Assembly: GCF_019930585.1 (NCBI RefSeq)
Contig: NZ_CP082839.1
Location: 1,488,001-1,552,000, forward strand
Direction of reading: 5' to 3'
DNA length: 64,000 nucleotides
Source of the DNA: Sphingomonas nostoxanthinifaciens
Lineage (GTDB): Bacteria; Pseudomonadota; Alphaproteobacteria; Sphingomonadales; Sphingomonadaceae
Shown: piece after piece, positions 14,539 through 22,980 of the stretch
Position numbering within the stretch: the stretch's first letter is position 1
Layout: every line of letters begins with the position of its first letter
The notes under the pieces: generated by a model
What the model was told of the DNA's origin: nothing
What the model saw: only the letters and a program-made list of their open reading frames with translations
Databases searched by the model: none
Translations under genes and position numbers: made by a program

Positions 14539-14688
14539 TTATACGACGCGGCGACCGGTGATGAGCTGGTAGACCAGCACGACGAGCGCGAGCACCAGGA
14601 GCAGGTGGATCAGCCCACCGCCCACAGGCACGACAAATGCCCCGAGCAGCCACAATATGAGCAGGATCACGACGATGGTGTAGAGCAT
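14539..14688 (-). CDS. lmo0937-family small membrane protein
   Basis: 49 residues starting MLYTIVVILLILWLLGAFVV and ending YQLITGRRVV: two membrane segments with a short turn containing PVGGG. This is the lmo0937 (DUF5670) family, found widely in bacteria and often linked to stress. GGGAGGAAC precedes the ATG at 14688, and a terminator follows the stop. Many members are induced by osmotic or cell-envelope stress; the exact role is unknown. Confidence 0.85.
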   Translation of the reverse strand: MLYTIVVILLILWLLGAFVVPVGGGLIHLLLVLALVVLVYQLITGRRVV

Positions 14689-14744
14689 TGCAGTTCCTCC
14701 CTGTTGGAACTGCCGATCAACCGCCTCGCCCCTGCGCAGTTCCC

Positions 14745-15254
14745 TCAGCCCAGCAAATGCGCTTTCGCCGACGCAAGCGCATCGCCGAGTGTCTTGGGCT
14801 TGCGGCCGCGACGGGGCTTTGGCGCGGTGACCGTCTCGACGGGCTTCGGGGCGACCTTGCGGCCCAGGCCGCTGGTGAGGGCGAGGTTTCGGCGCTTCTC
14901 CGAATAGTTTCCGCTCACCATCGGATAGTCGGCCGGAAGCTTGAATTTCAGGCGATATTCCTGCGGCGTCTCGCCATGCGCGGTTTTAAGGTGACGCTTC
15001 AGCATGGTCTGCTTTTGAGCGCATTCGAGGCAGACGATGTAGTCGGGCCTGACCGATGCGCGGACGGATACCGCAGGCCTGACCGTGTCCGTCGTTTCGA
15101 CGGTCGATGCCGCTTCGCCAAGGCTGGCGAGCGCGGCATGAACGCTATGGATGAGCGCGGGCAAATCCTTGGTGTGGACGCTGTTGTTCGCGACGAACGC
15201 CACGGCGATATCTGCAGTCAGATCTTTCAAATTGATGGGGTCTGCTTCTGCCAT
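14745..15254 (-). CDS. MucR/Ros-family zinc-finger transcriptional regulator
   Basis: 169 residues from the ATG at 15254 (MAEADPINLKDLTADIAVAF). The Ros/MucR zinc finger is DYIVCLECAQKQTMLKRHLK with Cys75, Cys78, His88 and His93 (C-x2-C-x9-H-x4-H), followed by the family box TPQEYRLKFKLPADYPMVS. The basic C-terminus (KPRRGRKPKTLGDALA) is longer than in classic Ros. In alphaproteobacteria MucR proteins are H-NS-like global repressors acting on exopolysaccharide, motility and cell-cycle genes. Stand-alone gene, divergent from the GNAT gene across a 150-base gap that must hold both promoters. Confidence 0.9.
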   Translation of the reverse strand: MAEADPINLKDLTADIAVAFVANNSVHTKDLPALIHSVHAALASLGEAASTVETTDTVRPAVSVRASVRPDYIVCLECAQKQTMLKRHLKTAHGETPQEYRLKFKLPADYPMVSGNYSEKRRNLALTSGLGRKVAPKPVETVTAPKPRRGRKPKTLGDALASAKAHLLG

Positions 15255-15404
15255 GTTCGTCACCTTATCGGAGGGGTGGCGACGGCATAAAGAGCGTGAA
15301 TTAATAATCAAGAAAACAAGCGATTTTGCGCATGACTTGCTTGTCATCGCGATCGTCGGGCGCCGTTCCTTTACACCTCCGCGTCCGGCCTCGTAGATGC
15401 CGAC

Positions 15405-15947
15405 ATGTTCGAGCCGATCACAGACGATGATATCGCTACAGTCGCGGCGCTCATGAATCGGGCCTATCGTGGCTCTGCGGCACAAGCAGGCTGGAACTCG
15501 GAAGCGGCATATATTGCGGGCGATCGAACCAACGAGACACTCCTGCGCGCCGCCATCCTCGCAAACCCGGAAGCGTTGTTCCTGAAATGGGTCGAGCATC
15601 CGAACGAGACGGTACTTGGCTGCGTTTGGTTGCAGTCGCTCGATCATGATAGCTGGTATCTTGGCTCGCTTGCCGCCGAGCCGAGCCGGCAGAATGAAGG
15701 GCTTGGCCGCACGTTGCTGGCTGCCGCCGAAGCCCTTGTTCGCGCGCAGGGGGGCAAACGCATCCGCATGACGGTCGTCAACGTCAGAAGCACTTTGATC
15801 GCGTGGTATCTGCGTCGCGGCTATCGGCTCACCGGCGAGACCGAGCCATTCCCTTATGATGACGATCGTTTCGGCACGCCGCTGCGGGACGACCTGGCGT
15901 TTGTCGTTCTGGAGAAAGACCTCACGTCAGACCGCGCCTCCGTCTAG
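15405..15947 (+). CDS. GNAT-family N-acetyltransferase
   Basis: 180 residues. Gcn5-related fold: N-terminal MFEPITDDDIATVAALMNRA, beta4 WYLGSLAAEPS, then the acetyl-CoA loop NEGLGRTLLAAAEALV (Q/RxxGxG/A type), and the C-terminal NVRSTLIAWYLRRGYRLTGE with the conserved Tyr-Leu-x-x-x-Gly end. It transfers an acetyl group from acetyl-CoA to an amine; the substrate cannot be read from sequence. Single gene with no linked partner. The ATG at 15405 follows no strong Shine-Dalgarno. Confidence 0.85.
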   Translation: MFEPITDDDIATVAALMNRAYRGSAAQAGWNSEAAYIAGDRTNETLLRAAILANPEALFLKWVEHPNETVLGCVWLQSLDHDSWYLGSLAAEPSRQNEGLGRTLLAAAEALVRAQGGKRIRMTVVNVRSTLIAWYLRRGYRLTGETEPFPYDDDRFGTPLRDDLAFVVLEKDLTSDRASV

Positions 15948-16305
15948 CGGCTTGCTCGCCGGGTATCGCGAAGGCGGATGGCGGGCGTTTGGACACCGGC
16001 GAGGTGCGATGAACCGACGCGCCGCGCGCAGCGCGAGCGTGCCGATCCGCAAGAGCCGCGCCTGCAGGTTCGGAGCATCTGAAGCGCGCATGCCCCCATG
16101 CACGATTAGCATGGCCCGTGGATTGGCGGCCCGGCCGCGTTTTGCTAGCCGCTCTCCAGTGATCGGAAAAGTCGGACCGCGCGATCTTCGCTTGGCACGC
16201 CGGCCTGGTCGGTTTGACGTGATCCGGCGGAAACGTCCATAGTGCTGACCTTTTTAACGGTCCGCGGCGGGGCGTCGCTGCCCGTGTAAACGAGAGAGAG
16301 TAGCC
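15948..16305. other. Gene-free stretch before the FNT gene
   Basis: 358 bases without a convincing gene. Near its end TTGACG at about 16213, then CATAGT some 17-18 bases on, is a possible promoter for the transporter, and GAGAGAGAG just before 16306 is its ribosome binding site. Nothing else is recognised; no tRNA is apparent. Confidence 0.4.
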
Positions 16306-17100
16306 TTGACCTATACCGAAAACGTCCTTCATTTCGCAAAGCTCGGAGAGACCAAAGCCGAGGCGCTCGCGCGCGCGCCCGGTGCGTTCATGGTCGGGGC
16401 GCTCCTCGGCGGCGCCTATATCGGGATCGCCCTCATTTTGGCGTTGACGGTGAGCTCGGGGCTGCCCGCTGGCGTCCGGCCGCTCGCCGCGGGTGCGGTC
16501 TTCGGGCTTGGACTGCTGCTTGTCCTGTTTGCCGGTGCCGAACTGTTCACCGGGACGGTGATGTACGCTGTACTGGGCGTGGGGAAGGGGCGACTTTCCC
16601 TGGGCCGTGCGATCGTGCTGACCGTGGTCGTCCGGGTTGGCAATCTGGTGGGGGCCGCATTGCTCGGCTGGATCTTCGCGGCCGGGGGCGGCGGTGCCGT
16701 GTTCGGCGCACCGGCGCCGTTCCTGCACGATTACGTTGCCCACAAGATCAGCCCCACGCCGTTTGCGCTCGTCGCCCGGGCGAGCCTCTGCAATTGGCTC
16801 GTCTGCCTCGCCATTTGGGCACCGGCGCGGCTGAAGGACGATACCGCCAAGATCTTCGCGATGGCGTGGTGCCTGCTCGCATTCGTCGCCTGCGGCTTCG
16901 AGCATTCGGTGGCGAACATGACGCTGTTCACCCTGGCGCTGCTCGATCCGACCCCGCTCGTCGACTTCGCCTCGGCCGGCTATAATCTGCTGTGGGTGAC
17001 GATCGGCAACATCATCGGCGGCGGCCTGTTCGTCGGCGGGGCATATATGCTGATGGCCCGCGGCGATGCTCCGGCAGCAGGCGACGCTGCCCGGTCGTGA
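16306..17100 (+). CDS. Formate/nitrite transporter family channel
   Basis: 264 residues from a TTG at 16306. Six membrane segments with FNT signatures: FAGAELFTGTVMYAV (the GAELFTG loop), SLCNWLVCLAIW (the N-W-L-V-C-L motif), and GFEHSVANM carrying the conserved pore His. FNT channels move formate, nitrite, hydrosulphide or short carboxylates with protons. The nearby YdeP-type oxidoreductase and LysR gene suggest a link with formate or acid/redox handling rather than nitrite, but the sequence does not decide. Good match to family length. Confidence 0.9.
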   Translation: MTYTENVLHFAKLGETKAEALARAPGAFMVGALLGGAYIGIALILALTVSSGLPAGVRPLAAGAVFGLGLLLVLFAGAELFTGTVMYAVLGVGKGRLSLGRAIVLTVVVRVGNLVGAALLGWIFAAGGGGAVFGAPAPFLHDYVAHKISPTPFALVARASLCNWLVCLAIWAPARLKDDTAKIFAMAWCLLAFVACGFEHSVANMTLFTLALLDPTPLVDFASAGYNLLWVTIGNIIGGGLFVGGAYMLMARGDAPAAGDAARS

Positions 17101-17157
17101 CGATGGCATGGCGCCCCCGATCGCGACCGCGCTCGCGCATCGCCGACGGGGGCAGCG

Positions 17158-18063
17158 ATGCAGATCCGGTTTCTTGAATATCTGCTCGCGCTTGCGCAGG
17201 AGCGGCATTTCGCGCGCGCGGCTCGCCGCTGCAACGTCTCGCAGCCGACCTTGTCCTCGGGGCTCGCCGCGCTCGAGCAGCAGGTCGGGAAAAGGCTGGT
17301 CGAGCGCGATCGGCGCTTTCAGGGGCTGACCCCCGAAGGGTTGGCGATCCTGCCCTGGGCGCAGCAGATCGTCGCCGCGCATGACGGCCTGTCGGCGGCC
17401 ATTTCTGCGACGCAGGGACAGCTGGCGGGCATGTTGCGGCTGGGGGCCATCCCCGCGGCGATGCCCGCCGTCGGTTTGCTTGCCAGCGCGATCACCACCG
17501 CCAACCCCGGACTGGAGGTCAGCGTTCGATCGCAGAGTTCGCGCGATATCGTGCGGGGGCTGGCAGCCCATGAGCTGGATGCCGGTCTCACTTATGTCGA
17601 TCATGAGGCGCCGACCGGGGTGATCGCCGTCCCGCTCTATCGCGAGCGGCCGATCTTTCTGATCGCCGCCGATCGGGCGGGCGACTTCGGCGATGCGGTG
17701 ACATTGGCCGAAGCGCTCGCGCAGCCTTTGTGCCTGCTCCATCAGGACATGCAGAACCGCCGCATCCTCGACGAGCATTTCGCCCGACACGGCCTGACCG
17801 CGGCGCCGCTGGCGACGGCCGACACTTACGAGGCGTTGATCGCCATGGTCGGATCCGGCGGGTTCAACAGCCTGATCCCCGACAGCTACGGTCTGCTCGT
17901 CCCGCCATGGGCCCGCGCATTGCCGATCATGCCGGCGCTGGCGCCGACCCGCGTCGGGCTCGTCGTCTCGGATCGTCAGCCGCTTTCGCCGATCGCTGAG
18001 GCCGCGCTCAAGGCGGCGCGCGCAATGTCGCTGCCCGCACCGTTCGACAGTGCCGATTTATAG
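17158..18063 (+). CDS. LysR-family transcriptional regulator
   Basis: 301 residues. An N-terminal winged HTH (MQIRFLEYLLALAQERHFAR, NVSQPTLSSGLAALEQQVG) precedes a periplasmic-binding-protein-like effector domain (LRLGAIPAAMPAVGLLAS). GGGGGCAGCG precedes the ATG at 17158. It sits between the FNT channel and the YdeP-like oxidoreductase on the same strand and most likely controls one or both; LysR genes of this kind are often next to formate dehydrogenase-type genes. No conserved redox Cys pair of the OxyR type is seen. Confidence 0.9.
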   Translation: MQIRFLEYLLALAQERHFARAARRCNVSQPTLSSGLAALEQQVGKRLVERDRRFQGLTPEGLAILPWAQQIVAAHDGLSAAISATQGQLAGMLRLGAIPAAMPAVGLLASAITTANPGLEVSVRSQSSRDIVRGLAAHELDAGLTYVDHEAPTGVIAVPLYRERPIFLIAADRAGDFGDAVTLAEALAQPLCLLHQDMQNRRILDEHFARHGLTAAPLATADTYEALIAMVGSGGFNSLIPDSYGLLVPPWARALPIMPALAPTRVGLVVSDRQPLSPIAEAALKAARAMSLPAPFDSADL

Positions 18064-18165
18064 CCGACGTCTATCATAGATTAGCGAAGTCGATTTGATC
18101 GGCGCTCGGCGAGGGCGCAGGCTGGAACGCTCGCGAAGCAATGCTGCAGACCACAGGAAGCTGCC

Positions 18166-20478
18166 ATGTCCGATCTCACCCCATCGACCGACGACACCGA
18201 TCGCACCGTTCCGGGTGTCGAGCCCTATGACGGGCCGGCAGGCGGGTGGGGCGCGTTGAAAGCCGTCGCGCTGGCGGTGCGCGAGCAAATGGGCGCCTCG
18301 ACCGACACGCGCGCGCTGCTACAGATGAACCAGCCCGACGGGTTCGACTGCCCCGGCTGCGCATGGCCCGATCCCAAAAAGACCTCGTCCTTCGAATTCT
18401 GCGAGAATGGCGCCAAGGCGGTAACCTGGGAGGCGACCGCCAAGCGCGTCGATCTCGCTTTCTTCAAGCGCCACAGCGCGACCGAATTGTATGGCTGGTC
18501 GGACTATGATCTCGAAAATGCCGGGCGCCTGACGCATCCGCTACGCTACGATGCGGCGAGCGACCATTTCGTGCCGATCACCTATGACGAGGCCTATGCG
18601 CGGATCGGCGCCGGCCTCAACGCGCTGGCGGATCCTAATCAGGCCGAATTCTACTGCTCGGGCCGCGCGTCCAACGAAGCCGCCTTTCTCTACCAGCTGT
18701 TCGCGCGCGCGTTCGGGACCAACAATTTCCCCGATTGTTCGAACATGTGCCACGAGGCGACGAGCGTCGGGCTGCCGAAGTCGATCGGCATCGGCAAGGG
18801 CACCGTCACGCTCGACGATTTCGAGCTGGCCGATGCGATCTTCTGCATCGGCCACAATCCGGGCACCAACCATCCGCGCATGCTCTCGACGCTGAGCGAC
18901 GCGGCCAAACGCGGCGTGCCGATCGTCGTCGCCAACCCGATGCGCGAGCGCGGGCTCGAGCGCTTCAAGTCGCCGCAGCATCCGTCCGAGATGCTGACGA
19001 CGCATTCGACCGAACTGGCCTCGGCTTATCACCAGGTCCGTGTCGGCGGTGACAGCGCGATGCTGAAGGGCATGATGAAGGCGCTGTTCGAGGCGGATGC
19101 CGCGGATCTCGATGCCGGCGGGCAGGGGCTGCTCGACCGCCCGTTCATCGCCGAGCACACGGTTGGCGTCGACGAACTCCGCGCCGATGTCGAGGCGGTC
19201 GCGTGGGACGAGATCGTCACGCGCTCCGGGCTGACCCGCGACGCGATCGAGAGCATGGCGCGGACCTATTGGCAGGCCGAGCGCGTGATCCTCTGCTACG
19301 GTATGGGCATCACCCAGCATTCCTACGGCACGTCGAACGTCCAGCAGCTCGCCAACCTGCTGCTGCTGCGCGGCAATATGGGCAAGCCGGGCGCGGGCAT
19401 CTGCCCCTTGCGCGGCCATAGCAACGTCCAGGGCGACCGCACCGTCGGCATCACCGAGATTCCGACCGAAGCGATGCTTCAGCGCCTCGACGCGCGCTTC
19501 GGCATCAAGAGCCCGCGCGCGCACGGCCACAATGCGGTCGAGGCGCTCGCGGCGATGCGCGACGGCCACGCCAAGGCGCTGATCTCGCTCGGCGGCAATC
19601 TCGCGGTGGCGATGCCCGATCCCGAGGCGAGCTTTGCGGCGTTCCGCAAGCTCGATCTGTCGGTCAGCATCATCACCAAGTTCAACCGCACCTGCCTGCT
19701 GCTGGCGCGCGAGACGATCGTGCTGCCCTGCCTCGGCCGGACGGAACTCGACGTCCAGGCGGGGGGCTCGCAATATGTGACGGTCGAGGATTCGATGTCG
19801 ATGGTCCATGCCTCGCGTGGCAGGCTCAAGCCGGCGTCGCCCGATCTCCATTCCGAACCCGCGATCGTCGCCGGCATCGCCAAGGCGACCTTGCCGCATG
19901 TGCCGATCGCGTGGGACGCGATGATCGCCGATTACGACCTGATCCGCGACGGGATCGAGGCGGTCTATCCCGATTTCTACGATTTCAACGTCCGGGTGCG
20001 CCAGAAGGGTGGCTTCCGCCTGACCGTCGGCGCGTCGGAGCGGGTGTGGAACACGCCCGACAAGAAGGCGCATTTCATCGTCCATCCGCTGGCCGGCGCG
20101 TCGGGAGCGGAGGGGGCGCTGCTGCTCACCACCGTGCGGAGCCACGACCAGTACAACACCACCATCTACGGCCTCAACGATCGCTATCGCGGCGTCACCG
20201 GCCGCCGCGACGTGATCTTCGCCAATGCCGATGATCTCGCCGAACTGGGCCTATCGCATGGCGATCGCGTCGACATCGATGCCGGGCCGGGGCGGACGCT
20301 CGACGGCTATACCGTCGTGGCGCACGCGATCTCGCGCGGGTCGCTCGCCGCTTATTATCCCGAGGCAAATTGTCTGGTGCCGCTCGAGGATCATGATCCG
20401 CTGAGCGGCACGCCGTCGTACAAATCGGTGCGGGTGACGATGCGCGCCGCCGCAACTCCGCACGCCGTAGCGGCCTGA
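18166..20478 (+). CDS. FdhF/YdeP-family molybdopterin oxidoreductase
   Basis: 770 residues. The N-terminal FDCPGCAWPDPKK contributes Cys62 and Cys65 of an iron-sulphur site; the usual fourth-Cys pattern of a full 4Fe-4S site is not obvious. The body is the molybdopterin guanine dinucleotide domain (FCIGHNPGTNHPRMLSTL, YGMGITQHSYGTSNVQQLAN, LRGNMGKPGAGICPLRGHSN) and the last 110 residues are the dinucleotide-binding beta domain (NDRYRGVTGRRDVI). YdeP-type proteins resemble formate dehydrogenase H but their substrate is unknown; E. coli YdeP takes part in acid resistance. The linked FNT channel and LysR gene fit a formate-related job. Confidence 0.88.
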   Translation: MSDLTPSTDDTDRTVPGVEPYDGPAGGWGALKAVALAVREQMGASTDTRALLQMNQPDGFDCPGCAWPDPKKTSSFEFCENGAKAVTWEATAKRVDLAFFKRHSATELYGWSDYDLENAGRLTHPLRYDAASDHFVPITYDEAYARIGAGLNALADPNQAEFYCSGRASNEAAFLYQLFARAFGTNNFPDCSNMCHEATSVGLPKSIGIGKGTVTLDDFELADAIFCIGHNPGTNHPRMLSTLSDAAKRGVPIVVANPMRERGLERFKSPQHPSEMLTTHSTELASAYHQVRVGGDSAMLKGMMKALFEADAADLDAGGQGLLDRPFIAEHTVGVDELRADVEAVAWDEIVTRSGLTRDAIESMARTYWQAERVILCYGMGITQHSYGTSNVQQLANLLLLRGNMGKPGAGICPLRGHSNVQGDRTVGITEIPTEAMLQRLDARFGIKSPRAHGHNAVEALAAMRDGHAKALISLGGNLAVAMPDPEASFAAFRKLDLSVSIITKFNRTCLLLARETIVLPCLGRTELDVQAGGSQYVTVEDSMSMVHASRGRLKPASPDLHSEPAIVAGIAKATLPHVPIAWDAMIADYDLIRDGIEAVYPDFYDFNVRVRQKGGFRLTVGASERVWNTPDKKAHFIVHPLAGASGAEGALLLTTVRSHDQYNTTIYGLNDRYRGVTGRRDVIFANADDLAELGLSHGDRVDIDAGPGRTLDGYTVVAHAISRGSLAAYYPEANCLVPLEDHDPLSGTPSYKSVRVTMRAAATPHAVAA

Positions 20479-20570
20479 GGAGCGCGGACGACCCGATCCC
20501 GCCGATGGAACCCGGCGGCGGGGCCGTCGCTTGATCTCCGGGGCTTTGACCCAGCGGAGGATCGGCGACG

Positions 20571-20873
20571 ATGACAGAGGCGACATGGGGCGACGACGCG
20601 AAGACGCCGCCGATCGACTGGCGCATGAGCGCCGCGCTCGAGAATGTGCCGCGCGGCGATGTCGACGTGGCCGAGGTGACCAGCCTCGAAGGTGCCGTCC
20701 GAGCGTGGGCCAAGCTGGACCCCGATCATCGCGCGGCGGCGATACTGACCGTGGAGCATCCGGTGCAGATAGACGGCGCAGTGACGCAATCGTTCGCCGG
20801 TGAAGGAATCGCCATTCTGGTCGAGCATCTGCCGGCCGCCTCGGTTGATCAGGATCGCGATCCACGATCCTGA
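20571..20873 (+). CDS. Small hypothetical protein
   Basis: 100 residues with GGAGGA about ten bases before the ATG at 20571. The sequence (DWRMSAALENVPRGDVDVAE, then AILTVEHPVQIDGAVTQSF) gives a soluble alpha/beta chain with no Cys, membrane segment or known motif. It follows the YdeP-like gene by 92 bases on the same strand and converges with the porin gene. I do not recognise it; position alone suggests it may belong with the oxidoreductase transcript. Confidence 0.5.
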   Translation: MTEATWGDDAKTPPIDWRMSAALENVPRGDVDVAEVTSLEGAVRAWAKLDPDHRAAAILTVEHPVQIDGAVTQSFAGEGIAILVEHLPAASVDQDRDPRS

Positions 20874-20889
20874 TCGCGAAAGTGCGACG

Positions 20890-22569
20890 TCAGAACGGAT
20901 AATAGCGGAAGCTGACGAAGCCCATATTCTGACTGGCCCACGGCGCGCCGCCCGCGCCTGCGAAAAGCTGGCGCTGCGTATAGCTGTATTGCATCCCCAC
21001 TTCTGCCTGGCCGAACGAACCCTGATAGATCTTGTCCCAGAAGCCGCCGGTGATCTGCCGCACCTGATGCGTGTCGCCGGCGCAGATGCCGCCCGCCGTG
21101 AAGCAGCCATTATTGTCCGCACCGATATTGCCCAGACCGATCTGTTCGTACGGCTGACGATCCTGCCGTTCCTCGCCGGCAAAACCGTACAGATCAAGGC
21201 CTTTGGTCGCGTGCAGGGTCAGCCCCGCCAGCACCGCGGTTTCGGTGATTGGGTGGATCTTCCCGTCCGGCGAGAATGTCACATCGGGAAGGCCGGAGGT
21301 GCCGTAGCGGCCGACACCCGTGCCATGCAGCCCGGTCAGACGCGCATCGAGCAGGCCGGGCAGCAGTTGCGCCTCGACGCCCCCGCCAATGCCATAGCCA
21401 TGCGCGCTTGCATTGCTTCCGGTGAGTAGGTGAGCATCGAAACTGCGCATCATCCCGAACGTCTCGACATGCACGCCGTGGCCGGCCAGATCGGCTTCAT
21501 AGGCCAATTTGCCGATGACATCCGGCACGTGGTTCAGCGACAATCTGTTTGCGGCGTTGAACCACGCCCCGCCGCTTGCCGTCGCCACGACGGTGGGCGG
21601 TGTCTTCCGGCCAAACGATGTCTGGGGGTTTTCGACCGAAATCGCCGCCCACAATGTGTGATCGAGGAAATCGGCGGCGAGACGCACGCCCGGCTGGCGC
21701 GTCCATACGAACCCGGGAATGAATTGCGCGTCGATCTGCGGGGGGAGGGACTCGTTGCGCGGCGTGATGCCCTTCGCGTTCATCGTTGCCAGCGACCAGC
21801 TCTGGCCGGCGAGAAAGTGCCAGCCATGGTCGCCGCGATCCCAGTCGATCGTGACGTAGAGGTTGCGGACGCGCGGATTGTAGCTGTTGCTCTCGACCGA
21901 GTTTGCCGTCTGGGCAGCCCCCAGGAAATCGATCTCGCCATAGGCGCTGAGCCTGGTGTTCGCGTTGACCGATCCCTCGGCGAGCAAAGATATCCGGCTC
22001 TGGCGTGCCGAAAACCGGCCTTCGGAAACGTGGCTTTGACGCACGTTGGGGAAGGGTATCAGCAGGTTCGAACCGACGTCGGTCCCCTCGAAATGCTGGC
22101 GGTAGACCCCCGCAAGTTCGAGGAATCCGCCCGGAGTCAGCGTGATTCCCTTGTAATAGAATTTGTCGCTATGATGCTCCTTGGCGAGTGCCGAGGCGAT
22201 CTTCGCGTCCATTTGCGCGGGCGTTACCGAAGGTGCGTCTGCCATCGGGGCATGGGTCGCCTGAGCCTCAGAGGTCGATCGGGCGGCTGTTTGTGCGGCG
22301 ACGGGCTGCAGCCCGTCGCGCTTCGCCATCTGCGACCGTAGGGCGCTTAGCTCCGCCTCGAGCCCGTCGACCCTCTCCATCAGCGCACGGATCGCCGCGG
22401 CCGCATCTTGGCCGCTTTCCTGCACATGATGGCGGTCTGCGGCCGAGATCGGCTCAGGAGCCATGACCGAGACCGCGGCAATCGCCATGATGCCGAACGG
22501 CGCAGTTCGACAGCGAGTGAAAGGGCGAGCCTCGGCGTTAAATCCTGCCGAAAACAAACGTCGGATCAA
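20890..22569 (-). CDS. Outer-membrane porin with N-terminal coiled coil (DcaP-like)
   Basis: 559 residues from a TTG at 22569. A long signal peptide (hydrophobic core GIMAIAAVSVMAPEPISA) is followed by a coiled coil (about 55-80, RALMERVDGLEAELSALRSQ) and then amphipathic beta strands to the terminal Phe of FRYYPF, the sorting signal of outer-membrane proteins. Coiled-coil-plus-16-strand build matches the DcaP/trimeric porins that take up dicarboxylates or sugars. A promoter and dyad lie about 110 bases upstream. The neighbouring malate synthase locus hints at an organic-acid substrate, which is inference. Confidence 0.8.
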   Translation of the reverse strand: MIRRLFSAGFNAEARPFTRCRTAPFGIMAIAAVSVMAPEPISAADRHHVQESGQDAAAAIRALMERVDGLEAELSALRSQMAKRDGLQPVAAQTAARSTSEAQATHAPMADAPSVTPAQMDAKIASALAKEHHSDKFYYKGITLTPGGFLELAGVYRQHFEGTDVGSNLLIPFPNVRQSHVSEGRFSARQSRISLLAEGSVNANTRLSAYGEIDFLGAAQTANSVESNSYNPRVRNLYVTIDWDRGDHGWHFLAGQSWSLATMNAKGITPRNESLPPQIDAQFIPGFVWTRQPGVRLAADFLDHTLWAAISVENPQTSFGRKTPPTVVATASGGAWFNAANRLSLNHVPDVIGKLAYEADLAGHGVHVETFGMMRSFDAHLLTGSNASAHGYGIGGGVEAQLLPGLLDARLTGLHGTGVGRYGTSGLPDVTFSPDGKIHPITETAVLAGLTLHATKGLDLYGFAGEERQDRQPYEQIGLGNIGADNNGCFTAGGICAGDTHQVRQITGGFWDKIYQGSFGQAEVGMQYSYTQRQLFAGAGGAPWASQNMGFVSFRYYPF

Positions 22570-22679
22570 AATGATTCATCCTGTCGAGAGAGAAAGGCGA
22601 ATGCTCTCTCGCGGGCAGATCATCCAATCCAAATCATGAATTGCCCTATTCAATCGCGGAATGATCGAATGTACTATAC

Positions 22680-22717
22680 ATAATGCCAATATAGGTTGGT
22701 GATTGTCAATATATTGG
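22680..22717 (-). promoter_or_regulatory. Porin promoter overlapped by dyad CCAATATA-N16-TATATTGG
   Basis: On the minus strand TTGACA (22709-22704) and CATTAT (22685-22680), 18 bases apart, form a sigma-70-type promoter reading toward the porin gene. A perfect inverted repeat, 22686-22693 with 22710-22717, covers the spacer and the -35, so a repressor or activator site is likely. It lies in the 411-base divergent region between porin and malate synthase; nothing else is recognised there apart from the malate synthase ribosome binding site. Confidence 0.55.
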
Positions 22718-22980
22718 TGTGAGCGATCTTGCGGATCGCCAACCCGTTTCAAGAGGGTTTGCGGGCAAATCCGCGTCCCAGGCCGCTATGAGCCGCGGGC
22801 GAGCATGGCATGCGCGCGTGAAGACGCGACAATCGAGATCGTCTTTTCTCCTGGCGGAAAAGCACCCCCGCGATCGGCTAGTGCAACGGGCAACGAGGGC
22901 TTATTCGCGCGTCGGGAGGATCGCCCTGGGCCGCCGGTGCGATGACGACGAGCGCAAATGATACCGAAGGAACTGTCATC

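Noticed and set aside
14328..14561. A 77-codon + strand frame after the TATAAT box
   Set aside because: Ribosome binding site badly spaced, product Cys/Arg/Gly-rich with no pattern, and it overlaps the terminator of the lmo0937-type gene.
15922..17790. A 622-codon open frame on the minus strand
   Set aside because: It lies opposite the FNT and LysR genes, has Arg/Gly/His-rich low-complexity composition typical of antisense frames in GC-rich DNA, and no domain.
18541..20145. A 534-codon minus-strand frame
   Set aside because: Antisense to the YdeP-like gene, without domains; composition of a shadow frame.
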